Assembly: GCA_036346275.1 (NCBI GenBank)
Contig: CM070715.1
Location: forward strand, 74,883,667 to 74,947,666
DNA: 64,000 nt
Reading direction: 5' to 3'
Source of the DNA: Otatea glauca
Taxonomy: Eukaryota > Streptophyta > Magnoliopsida > Poales > Poaceae
The first letter of the stretch is position 1. The number at the start of each line of letters is the position of its first letter. This document shows positions 44,318 to 57,539 of the stretch, piece by piece. The notes beneath the pieces are model-generated. The model worked only from the letters and a program-made list of their open reading frames with translations, searched no databases and had not been told where the DNA came from. Made by a program: the position numbers and the translations under genes.

Positions 44318-46790
44318 GCTTCTAGTTTACCTCCACTAGTTTAGGCTTTTTTACTTCAATTCTGTTTCATTACAAAGTGTAAATAACTCTTTGTTCCTTT
44401 CAAATGGGAACCCTTCTTTTGCCAATGTCACTTATTTTGTCGGTGGTTGTGCAAGCCTTTTGGATGCAAGTACTCTTCATAGATATTTTGTATATTGTCT
44501 TATATATGACTGTTTGAGCATCGTGTTATCATCACATCCCGATATTATGACTTCCTGTAATCGATAGGAACATTTATATACGTGAGCTATATGAACCTTT
44601 TCTTTGGTCATGGACTAACCACCTTGTATATCTATTATATAGATATATAGCCATACTATTTCAATATATTATTTTCGGTTAGAATTGCGAATGATCTCAC
44701 CAAAATATGAAATAGCGGTCAATTAGAGGGGAACTACTACTGTAGCAAGCGGCCACCATGAACATGTATACAAAGAAGGTAAAATGGTGTTTTTTGTTTG
44801 TCTTGTCTTACAATATTATAGGTGTTTTTTGTTTGTCTTGTCTTACAATATTATATGTTTCCTGGTTTGCTATTACAGTTTTGCCTTGACTGAAATGAAA
44901 CGATCCGATGTGCATATTCCTGGTTTGCTACCGCCAATAACTTATACAAGGTGTGACATACTCATTTCTTCAATATTCTTTATATTACTTCATTTTGCAT
45001 GCTTTTATTGAACAAATGCTGCCCAAACTAATCTGTTCTTCTCGCAGTGGTTGACACTTTGCCCGGCAATTTTCTGTACATAGCTCAGTTGAAGTATACA
45101 AAGCTAAATTCATGTTATTCTAGCAAGTTACCACCCTGAACAGGTACAGCTATCCTTCAATATTTTTTCTAGTTCCTTGATAATACATGAGTATGTTGGT
45201 CAAATGATGGATCTGATTTGTTTGGTAACATCTTCAATGTTGGTCAAATGATGAAGATATCTTCGATGTCGTTATTTGGGAGGGTTATAGAGAAAGGAAT
45301 GATTAGTTTGATTATTCTATTGTCAAGACTAATGTTTTGTTTGTGTTTAATGCAATAGCTACTCAGTTTGTTACTTCTTTTCCTATTGCATATAAACGCC
45401 GCACTTTATGCCTGGTTGACTGTTAAGGTAGAGCTTTGTTGTTTCTCTGTCCAAATAAATCGAATATGGAGTTGTATTTGCCATTCTCTTTAAGTTCTAT
45501 ATTATATATTTGCTTTGTGGAGTAGAGAAAAATTTCTACATTTCCAAGATCACATCAAGGAGCTAATGGAATAGCATGGTACAAGTAATCAAAATGCATC
45601 TTCTTATAGGTTATCTTCTTAATTATATAACAACCATAGGTATGGGCATACTATGTAGGGCATAGGTTAGTGTGTGGGTATGTTGTGCATATAAGATGAA
45701 CATCTCTTATTTCATATTTTTAGTAAGCTACTTGGATGTTTTGATCTTCCAGATGTTATAATCCTCACATTTCAAAGTTTGCTATGTTTGTATTGTGGTT
45801 CCAAAACTGCGTTTGGTTACATATGTAAAATTGTTTTTGGAGGCAAATAAGACAACTCAATCTTATACATGAGTGTAGATTTATAATTGTTAGTTGGTTT
45901 ATGTATATCATGTCTCATGATATTATGTGCAAATAAGCCATACTTATATTACAAATCATGGGCTACAACCAAATATTATGTGTTTTTATAGGTCTGTTTT
46001 TAATAAACAAAAGAGGATTAGATCGGTTCACACTTACTTAAATACAATATCTTTGACATGGCAATCCATATACGCATGTGCATAGGTCCTCACTGCTACA
46101 TGAAATTTGTGTGCAAGAATTGCAAGCTTAGCGAGCATAGGAGGATTCAAAAGGACTTGTTGTGACAAGAATCATGCTTGGTTGTCTATTTTTGAACATC
46201 GAACCAAAATTTAATGGCTATATATGTAGTTCCATAGGTTGAACCTGTAAATTGTTATGTATGTAAACCATCAATTCAGTTTATGATGTATGAAACAATG
46301 GCAAACCATGTCACCAAAGTGGTCTCAGAAGGAACTCTCAAAAAAGAACCTTGTCGCTACGGAGGTATGGAATTTTCGTATTTATCTCATGCCTCTGTCT
46401 TTCTTGAGTCTGATATATTGGATTCTTCATCACTTTAATCGCTACCATGTACTATCTCCTAGATGCTTCATTTTTGTATTTCTAGAAATTTGTGTCTCTT
46501 CCGCAAACTTCACCGCTCTGTGTTATCCATATCATTTATGAGCTTTGCACTATGCACTAGAGGTAGCAGCTCTCTTTTCCTTCTTTCTTTCTGGATGGTT
46601 TGTATCGACAATTAGCAATACATGTTATTTCGGATTATCTTGGTTAGTCTATAACAACAATAGGTACTAATATGTATACTCAAATTTCAATAATTCAATG
46701 TATTCTTCTTTGCTGTGTACATAATGAAGAGGCATGGCTAGCGCTGCCTGAGGCTAGCCAAAAATGCCGCTTTTTATTTTCGAGTGTGGG
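44318..46790 (+). other. 3' part of CACTA-2 with exon-like islands
   Basis: Mostly AT-rich. Short open islands bordered by splice-like sites occur: ALTEMKRSDVHIPGLLPPIT ending at an AAG/GTGTGA donor (about 44885-44951); VDTLPGNFLYIAQLKYTKLN after CTCGCAG (from about 45050); MYETMANHVTKVVSEGTLKK ending at GAG/GTATGG (about 46287-46362). These might be captured exons, but I recognise none. A 45-bp direct duplication lies at 44786-44860. Confidence 0.3.
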
Positions 46791-46794
46791 ATTA

Positions 46795-47235
46795 TCGTGG
46801 CGGTTCTAGCCCAAAACCGCTCATCAAGTAATATCGTGACGGTTCTATCAAAAACCGTCATCGATATTAGTCTATCGATGACGGTTTTATATACAACCGC
46901 CACTGATAGTTGTATCAGTGGCAGTTCTAGCCAAAAACCGCCACTAATAGTCGTATTATCAGTGGCGGTTTTTGGTCTAGAACCGCTACTGATATTTGAG
47001 TATCAGTGGCGGTTCTATCCAACAACCGCCACTGATAATTGTATTATTAGTGGCGGTTTTTGGCTCGAACCGCCACTAATACCCGAATATCAGTGACTGT
47101 TCTAGCCAAAAACCGCCACAGATAGTGTTATCGTGGCGGTTCTAGAACCGCCATCGATAATCCTCGATTATCGATGGCACTAAATCGTGACGGTTCAAAA
47201 ACCGTCACTGATGGCAGTTATGAACCGCCACTGAT
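46795..47235. repeat. Right subterminal repeat array of CACTA-2
   Basis: About eighteen GGCGGTTCTA / GAACCGCCACTGATA units in alternating orientation. Here CACTGATA and CACTAATA variants outnumber the CATCGATA form of the left array. Confidence 0.92.
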
Positions 47236-47257
47236 GGCCTTTTTCAAGGTAGTGATT

Positions 47258-47632
47258 GGTTGCATCTCGGGACTACTTGGTGAATTCCCTCATTCGGTGG
47301 TCTGCAACTTTGTATCTCCGAAACTCTCGTCGGTGAGTCTGTGGCATTACAATTAATGACGCTAGGACATCATCTTTGACAAGCCTAGTCGGTTCAACAC
47401 TGACAGCCAGTCAGTGTTTTGTGAGTATACTCAACCTCCTACCATTCTATTCTGAATATTGTGCAAAGGGGCGAGACATTGATTGTCTTGAGGACCTTGC
47501 ATATGGGGTGGCTATTGCTATATGAGGATTGGGATGTAGAGAGACAATTTGTGACAACATTTACTTGAGTTTTCATAATCTGAGATACTTGTCTGATTGA
47601 TTAGTTCAATTGCTTACTTGTTCTTGCTTCAG
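47258..47632. other. DNA to the right of CACTA-2
   Basis: No recognised gene. The frame open across the CACTA-2 insertion site (see findings) ends at 47354-47356. Confidence 0.4.
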
Positions 47633-47635
47633 TGT

Positions 47636-48888
47636 ATACACACACACATACATGCTATTCTGTAGTTGCGTGTAGTCTACTCACCAGCCACCGACCGAGC
47701 CACTTATCCCTGTACACGGCGCACCGAATCAACTAGTAAATGTGTTGCCCCAGTTGACTAAGCCCATCAGTATATGGCAAAACCAACTAGTTAATGTGTT
47801 TCATTATTTGTACTAGAATATGTTTTTTCTTTTTCTTAGCCATAACTTTTTATTGGCTACTCCGATTGATGAGTGGTTTTCACCAATAGCTTACTGACGA
47901 CGAGAGGAATAAAATGATATAAGTCTTGCTACTAAATGCCGCATGAATGAGTTTCCACTGCCAATTTACCGAACGTATCGTAAGATTTTGCTACAGCACA
48001 TGCTGCTGAACCTCTGGTATGATAGCAAAATCTATGTATAAAGATAGTAACATCTATGTATACAGATAGTAAAATTTGATCCATGCGGCGTTTATTGGTG
48101 AGACTTATATCAATATGTTGCTCTCGTTAGCAGTAACCTAATGGTGAAAACCGTTTGTGAATCGGATGTGTCAACAAAAAGTTAAAGCTAAATCAAAGAA
48201 AAAATAAATTCATGTACAACCAAGAAATGCATTTACTAGTCGATCATGCTACGTAAACCAGTAATGTCTTTCTTTATTTGAACTAGGGTATGTTTTTCTT
48301 TGATTTAGTCGTAACTTTTTATTGACAGCTCCGATTCACAAACGGTTTTTACTAGTAGCTTACTGACGACGAGAGCAACACAATGATATAAGTCTCGCTA
48401 ATAAACACTACACGAATGAGTTTTTACTGCCAATTTACCGAATGTATCGTAAGATTTTACTACCGCACAAGCTGCTGAACCTATAGTACGGTAGTAAAAC
48501 CTATGTATACTGATAGTAAAATCTATGTATACGGATAATAAAATTTGATTTATGCAGTGAGACTAATATCAATATGTTGCTCTCATCGTCAGTAAGCCAC
48601 TGGTGAAAATCGTTCGTGAATCGGAGCTACCAATAAAAAGTTATGACTAAAACAAAACAAAAAAAGATTGTAAAGGAACAACATATTTATTAGTTAGGTT
48701 GTCCACGTTACAAGGGAACAACACACGAAGCGAGCGGGCATGTGGATAGTTTGGATGCGCTTCTCTGTGGTTTCGACCAGCGCGTGGAATAGCTTAATAT
48801 GCGCGTAAGCACAGATTAATGCTACCGTGTGTATATATATATGTATATATACGTGTATATACGTATGTATGCATATACATGTATATAT
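47636..48888. mobile_element. TA-bordered foldback element 1
   Basis: Left border TGTATACACACACACATACATGCTATTCTG-like sequence and right border (inverse) ending GCTACCGTGTGTATATATATATG are inverted relatives, each next to a TA-rich tract (48831-48888 on the right). Inside are two pairs of inverted modules of about 95 bp (direct 47838-47936 and 48308-48403; inverse 48095-48188 and 48564-48652) containing TTTTTATTG-x-x-x-GCTCCGATT and CTTACTGACGACGAGAG. No coding capacity. Same family as 50695-55560. I know of a rice element that targets TA microsatellites (Micron); whether this is related is not shown. Confidence 0.6.
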
Positions 48889-49290
48889 AAGGCGAAATGG
48901 GGCACCATAATTTTAAATACGTGAATTCAAGCCAAATTTAGGAATAGTTTTTGAAACTTTCAGTTTTAGGGTATATACCCATATATAACAATTCAAATGA
49001 AACACATACCTTTGAAAAAAAATATACTCGAATTCAAAGATTTGAACGAATTTAGATCACATGCTTTGCTGATTTATATATAAAATCAGCACATACTTAT
49101 AATCAAACTATCATAAAAAAGGAAACTATAGTTTGAATTTTAGTTCAAACTTGTTTGAACTAGTTAGTAAACTGGTTAAACTCAATATCCTAAAAATTTC
49201 AAAACATTTTGCACGCAAATACAAAGGGGAAATACCCATTTTAGGTCATGATACCCGGGCACCATGGTGCACCTACACACACATGTTATG
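48889..49290. other. AT-rich spacer, possibly a short inverted-end element
   Basis: GGCGAAATGGGGCACCAT near 48890 and the inverse-like CCCGGGCACCATGGTGCACC near 49254 bracket about 380 bp of AT-rich DNA. A MITE is possible but no target duplication is clear. Confidence 0.3.
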
Positions 49291-49906
49291 AGAGCAATCT
49301 ATATTCAACTTGAGTATTTGTAGCTAGTTGACAGTCACTATTAATTGTTTATTGTTATATACATGCTTAGGTACTTGATTATGAGCTGTTTATATGCTTT
49401 GGTATTTGACAGTGTCATGTTTCAGTATCTATACTATTCTTATGACTATGTTATTTTCTAGTTACTAATCTTGCTTGGAATTAAAGTAATTAAAAATTTA
49501 CTAATACCGCATTTATTCCAACAATATATGCGTACGCCTCTTCTTTCCAGAGGAGGAAGCACTGGCGCTTCGGTGCTAGCTCAGTAGCTCCCATCAGTGA
49601 CCGTGGTCACTGACGCATTGGGCTAGCACGTCAGTGACCGTGGAAACGCCTCATGATGAAATAGGTAAACCATTGTTGTTCATTTAGTATGTTTACGTAG
49701 ATATGCTTAACGGCTTAGTGGAACTATTTGCAACCATAAGGCTGTAGAGATTGAGTTGTTAGATACTAAGCACACAGTCAGGTATGTAAATGAATTATAT
49801 CAGTGCTTCGCACTTTATTTTGTACAAGCTCTGATCAGATATTTGGTAGTTGTAACTTGTAAGCCGCATCTCGGCAGTGCAAGCTCTGGTCTGAAATTTG
49901 TACTAG
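49291..49906. other. 3' flank of the CLE gene
   Basis: No coding frame. A short palindromic stretch at about 49560-49640 (GGTGCTAGCTCAG, CAGTGACCGTGGTCACTG, GGGCTAGCACGTCAG) is the only notable structure. The part near 49700-49906 is probably 3' untranslated sequence or intron of the CLE gene. Confidence 0.45.
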
Positions 49907-50248
49907 CTAGAGAGAACTAAAACACAGGCAGGAACACATATGCTTAAGAAATATCAGATACGATAAATACCTATTGTGAATCGGATCAGGCCCATTCGGC
50001 ACCTTTCTCTTGTTGTCCTTGTATGGATCACCCACGGCAGCCTGCTCTGAAGGCGCCGCGCTTGCAGCGGTAGCAACCGGCGGCGTCGTAGCTTCAATGG
50101 CAGCTTGTGCTGTCACAGCAGGACCAGGAGCAACCGTGACATGAATAATCCCAGTCCTAATGCCGTTCGCCATCGTCGCCGACAAGAGTACGACGCAGAT
50201 GAGCAAGACCGGCCCACTGATCCAGCATCTACTGCCCACACCGCCCAT
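49907..50248 (-). CDS. CLE (CLAVATA3/ESR-related) signalling peptide precursor
   Basis: The 113-residue product starts with a likely secretion signal (MGGVGSRCWISGPVLLICVV, hydrophobic to about residue 27), then an Ala/Thr/Pro-rich variable part, and ends in the CLE motif RKVPNGPDPIHN at residues 81-92, followed by Arg. This matches the CLE consensus R-x-V-P-x-G-P-x-P-I/L-H-N/H, whose 12-13-residue product is cut out, modified on proline and perceived outside the cell by leucine-rich-repeat receptor kinases in meristem and root control. An AG/GTATTT splice donor at the last Arg (about 49970) suggests that the 20 codons after it may be intron. The frame is intact. Which CLE gene it is cannot be decided by eye. 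Confidence 0.85.
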   Translation of the reverse strand: MGGVGSRCWISGPVLLICVVLLSATMANGIRTGIIHVTVAPGPAVTAQAAIEATTPPVATAASAAPSEQAAVGDPYKDNKRKVPNGPDPIHNRYLSYLIFLKHMCSCLCFSSL

Positions 50249-52970
<2,722 letters not shown>

Positions 52971-55210
52971 ACACGATAATGCTATTCTACGCGTGCATGC
53001 TGTGTTGCCTATTCTATGCGTGAGCCGTGTTGCTGTGATGCTTCGGCCAGAGAGCCGTGTTCAAACCATCCCGCGTAGGCATGTGTGGACTAAACCAATT
53101 GCTAGTAAAACATGGATGAAGCTACTACCGAATCAGCACAATAACGAATGAATTACTACCGAATCAACAATATGTCCAGCCTACTAATAAATATATTTTT
53201 TAGTTTGTATATGAATATGTTTTTTCTTTATTTTAGCCATATCTTTTTATTGGTAGCACGAATTTGCAAATGGTTTCCACTAGTAGCTTACTGACTACAA
53301 GATGAATAAAATGATATAAGTATCGCTATTAAACAGTAATTTTATTGACTGGTAAAAGGAATTAATATTTTTATAACATAAAATTACTATATCTACAACT
53401 AGAAATTACTATCATACAATATAATTGAATTAATCCTACACAGATCAGTTAATTGGCAGTAAAAGTCCATGAAAACTATATGTACAAGTTCTGAAAAATT
53501 GTTTAAAAATTACCATAGGTAGGGGATTTGAGCTTCTACAGCCCTATAAAATTTGAATACCAAACACAGTCGCATTTGAAAGATATAAAAATGACAAATT
53601 TACTATTCAACACTGATTAGCGCTCATCAATTTCATATCTTTCAAATGCGACTGATTTTGGTATTCAAATTTTTCATGCCTATAGAAGCTCATATACCCT
53701 ACGTATGGTAATTTTTTGAGAATTTTTTAGAACTTTTTACATATAGGTGTTTTGTATTTGACAGTAAAAGTCCGTGAAAACTATATGTACAAGTTCTAAA
53801 AAATTCTCAAAAAATTACCATAGGTTGGGGATGTGAGTTTTTACATCTCTGTAAAATTTGAATACCAAAATCAATCACATTTTAATGATATAAAAATGAC
53901 AATTTTACTATTCATCATTGACTAGCGCTTGTCAATTTCATATCTTTCAAATATGACTGAGTTTGGTATTCAAAATTTACTGGGCAGTAGAAACTCACAT
54001 CCCCTACGTATGGTAGTTTTTTGAAAAAATTTCAGAACTTGTATATATAGTTTTTATAGAATTTTACTAATAAAATGACTGATCTGTGTAGGATCGTTAA
54101 TTGTCTTTTACTATTTTATACACTAACTTTTACTACCTTGTTTACTACATCTTACTATAAAGAACTAATAAAGCTATTACTGCATTGGAATCGTGGCCAA
54201 CCAACTAATAAATGTGTTCTCTAGTTTGTACTTGAATCTGTTTTTTCTTTGTTTAGCCATAACTTTTATTCGCAGCTCTGATGCATGAACGAATTTCACC
54301 TGTAAATTATTGACGACGAGAGGAACAACACAATATAAGTTTCAGTAATAAACTTCGCATAAATTAAATTTTACTATTAAATGAACATCAATTTACTGTT
54401 TATTAACGAGACTTATACCATTCTGTTTCTCTTGTCGTGAGTAATCTATTGATGAAAACCGTTCATGAATAGGAGCAACGAATAAAAAGTTATGCCTAAA
54501 ATAAAGAACGAACATGTACAAACTACGAAACACTTTTTTAGTGGTTTGACTATGTTACTATTTAAAGTAATTCTATTTCGTTGTCTTCTAGTGAAATGTA
54601 GTAAATAAGATAGTAATACATGGCTCGGTTACTATTTCATTTGGACCAAATAAACTATAGTTACTACGTTACGAGCACAAACAGATTGATAAATTTTACT
54701 ATATCTATTGCGTAGTATTACTATTTGAATAGCTTAAACTTACTAATATATGCTGGAACTGCGGAATAGTCATAGATGTGCTTTCTATGAAATCATGACA
54801 CGATGTGTTATATTTTTACTATTGTTTACTGACGCAATGTGTTATGTTTTACGATCGTTTACTGATTTATTTCTTTAGCCAAACTGCATATTACTATATT
54901 TTACTGACCCATGTTAACTGAACCGCATATTACTACATTTTACTGATTATTACTACATTTCACTATATTTTACTGACTGCATGTAGTCATGTCAGTAAAA
55001 CGTTTAGTAACTATGTTTTAGTCGAACTGCATATTACTAAATGTTTAGTAACAATCAGTAAAACATTTAGTCGATCCAGTCATGCATGCACTGCATTTTG
55101 TATTCTCTTTTCACACTTAGTTGTGTCGTTACCTGATTAGTTGACATATACGACCACGGCCAGCAAGTAGTTGCTAGGGACTATGATGCATCTGCCTTCT
55201 TTGCATGATA

Positions 55211-55293
<83 letters not shown>

Positions 55294-55560
55294 CATTCTA
55301 TTCCTCTCATCGTCAATAAGCTACTGGTGAAAACCTTTTATGATTCGGAGCTGCCAATAAAAAGTTATAGATAAAACAAAAAAAAAGAAAGATTCATGTA
55401 CAAACATGGAAACACATTTACTAGTTGATTTGCCACGTATAGTCATTGAGATAGTTCCTTGCGTTGAGTGCTATGATAAGTGACTCGGTCGTTATGCGTT
55501 AAATGGCTGGAGAGTAGAATAAACTATTCTATACGTAACTGGAGAATAGCAAACATATAC
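52971..55560. mobile_element. TA-bordered foldback element 3
   Basis: Starts CACACACACGATAATGCTATTC directly after TATATATA and ends near 55560 with an inverted relative (GTAGAATAAACTATTCTATAC...ATATACATATAC). It contains four of the 130-bp modules (near 53460, 53630, 53770 and 53930, alternating) and four of the 95-bp modules seen in element 1 (direct 53237 and 54252; inverse 54398 and 55290). The part about 54540-55080 is rich in TTACTATATTTTACTGA repeats. A long TA tract (55212-55292) interrupts it. No coding frame. Confidence 0.58.
55212..55292 (+). repeat. (TA)n microsatellite, about 40 units
   Basis: TA repeat inside element 3, interrupted once near its end (TATTATA). Confidence 0.97.
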
Positions 55561-55565
55561 ATATA

Positions 55566-56030
55566 CATATATTTTGTCTCTCTTTGTGTTTAGTCTAGCT
55601 TTGATCCCCTGATGTTGATATAAGATAGAGATGTGGCGAGGCATATGCCTGCTGGCTCTGGTTTTTCTTTGTTGGTCCACTCAAAAAGTACAAATCAGGG
55701 ACAGGTCTAGTCGTGATCAGCCTATATACAAGTAGGCGTAGAATTAGTTGCGTAACCGAGAAAGACAGGGAAGTTACAAAATAGTTACCGAGCAACCTAT
55801 GCCAGCTCGGAATGCATGCGAAGGGCAAGTTATCAATATATTCAAATGGGTTTATCTAGATGTGCAGGGCCCTACTCGGTCTGAAGCCTGAACAAACTGC
55901 TTTTAGTATTATAATATAAAACTTTTTAACATTCTTAAAAAGTGTTAAAATTTACAGTAAGTAATACCTCTCAATGATAATAAAAAGTCTCTTATAATAT
56001 TGCTAGCACTATCAGATCTGGTCACATTGA
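55566..56030. other. Spacer without supported gene
   Basis: Short frames only, for example a 77-codon minus-strand frame at 55595-55828 with no recognisable domain. Confidence 0.5.
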
Positions 56031-56630
56031 GCATAGAGATGGGCATCGAGCCGGGCTTTTTTGGGTTGGCTCGGCACGGCAGTGTCAGTATGGTACTGTT
56101 GCTAGGGCCGTGCCAAGCCCGGAAACCGGGCACGGGCCGGCATGGCCGTTTGGGCCGGCTCCTAGTCGACACGGCACGCCGGCACGCCGGCGGCACGCCC
56201 GGGGAGCCACGGCACGGTGGCACTACCGTGGGCTGCGGCAGGGCACGGCGCAGTGTCGCGGGCCCGAGGTAGGGGAGGAGCGTGGTGGGGGTTGTACCTG
56301 CGGTGGACGCGCGCGAGCCCGCGCAGCCATGTTCACGCTGGAGAGGGGGAAGGGGACGCCCGTGCTGCCTTGCCGCCCCATGCCACGCTGCCTTGCAGCC
56401 CCATGTAGCCACAACGTGAAGGAGGCGGAGGGGAGCGGGGCCGGGATGGGGGCGGCTACACCGCGCCCGCGTCGAGGAGGAGGCCGGAGAGGAGGGGCCG
56501 AGATGGGGGCCAGAGGCTGTGGGGAGGTGGGGGTGGCGAGTGCTGGAGGGGGAAGGCACGGGGCGACTAGCACGAAGCAGGGCCGGAGGGGGAAGGTGCG
56601 GGACGGCTGGTATCCCAGTGAGGGAAAGGG
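56031..56630. mobile_element. hAT-like left end with GC-rich cargo
   Basis: TAGAGATGGGCATCGAGCCG at 56034 is a hAT-type end, and the following GGCACGGC/GCCGTGCC repeats are the usual subterminal repeats of such elements. Then comes a very GC-rich stretch, open on both strands (minus-strand frame 55945-56559, Pro/Ser/Ala/Arg-rich), with no recognised domain. No matching right end or 8-bp duplication was found. Confidence 0.45.
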
Positions 56631-57109
56631 TAGGGATAGCAACGGGTCGGGTCAGGTGCGAGTTTTACAGAACCCGGCCCGACAGAAAACTCGAATTGGA
56701 AAACCCAACCCGAACCCGAATACCCTATCGGGTAAAAAACTATACCCGAACCCGGTGGGTACCCGACGAGTTTGTACAGTACTGCAGTATAGGGGTGGCA
56801 ATAGGTCGGGTCGGGTGTGGATTTTGCAAAACCCGACCCGACAAGAAACCTGAACAAAAAAACCCGAGCCGAACCCGGCGGGTACCCAGAACCCAACCCC
56901 AAACCCGGCGGGTACCCGAAACTCGACGAGTACCCGATGGGTATGTGCAGTATTTTGGATACCCGATGGGTACCTGTTGGTAGTTTTATAAACCCGACTC
57001 CGACCCGAACCCACCTCGGGTACCCAACTCGAAGAACCCACAGGTGAAAATTAGGACCCGAACCAGACCCGATCTGGTGCAGAACCTGCGGGTACTGATT
57101 GCCATCCTA
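56631..57109. mobile_element. hAT MITE with perfect 8-bp duplication
   Basis: Left end TAGGGATAGCAACGGGTCGG, right end inverse TAGGATGGCAATCAG, flanked by GGAAAGGG at 56623-56630 and 57110-57117. The body is full of CGGGTACCCG and AACCCGACCCG repeats. A second left end (TAGGGGTGGCAATAGGTCGG) occurs inside at 56790, so one copy may have landed in another and lost its right end. Confidence 0.93.
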
Positions 57110-57117
57110 GGAAAGGG

Positions 57118-57535
57118 AGAGAGGGGAAGAGAGGGGGAGGAAGGTGAAAAGATAGGGTGTCGGTGCGGAAAAAAGAGGGGAAAGGGGAAAAGGGAAAAAT
57201 GTAGGGAAAATGTGAAAGGAAAAAAGGGAAAGGGAAAATAAGTGGAAAAAAGAGGGAAAAGGGGGGAAAGAGAAAGGAAAAAGGGATAAAATAAATAAAA
57301 TTATGAAATTGAAGTAATCAAATAAAATTATGGACGCTTAAATATTTGCGACACTTAATTGGGCAATACGAAGTAACAAATTGGTAAGCGATGAACAATT
57401 CGATATAACAAAACCGTGTGCAAAGAGTAACTTATGTAAGAATACATAATTGAACTAACGAAAAGTAAATATATGTACAGTAGATTAAGTTATGAAAGAC
57501 AAAAACTATTCACAGTGCTTGCGTGGTGCGATCCC
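57118..57535. other. Purine-rich tract and AT-rich spacer
   Basis: 57118-57300 is an almost pure A/G tract (GGGAAAAGG-type). 57300-57535 is AT-rich and non-coding. The left end of MULE B should lie here or further left, but I see no inverted repeat. Confidence 0.5.
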
Positions 57536-57539
57536 TCCT

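Larger units (their letters stand above)
34676..47254 (+). mobile_element. CACTA-2: 12.6 kb CACTA transposon with TNP2 and Ptta/Ulp1 genes
   Basis: Begins CACTACGCCAAAACCTG and ends with the inverse of CACTACCTTGAAAAAGG, flanked by ATT (34673-34675) and ATT (47255-47257). Subterminal arrays of ATCGATGGCGGTTC/GAACCGCCA units occupy both ends. The inside carries a TNP2-type transposase gene (36020-39231), an internal subterminal-type array with TATA box (39714-39933), a Ptta/En-Spm second gene with an Ulp1-like protease end (41409-44317), and about 2.4 kb of other DNA. All genes are broken, but the structure is complete. Confidence 0.95.

Noticed and set aside
55945..56559. 204-codon minus-strand Pro/Ser/Ala-rich frame
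   Set aside because: It crosses the GGCACGGC subterminal repeats of a hAT-like end and a GC-rich stretch, with no domain. Possible captured DNA but not supported as a gene.
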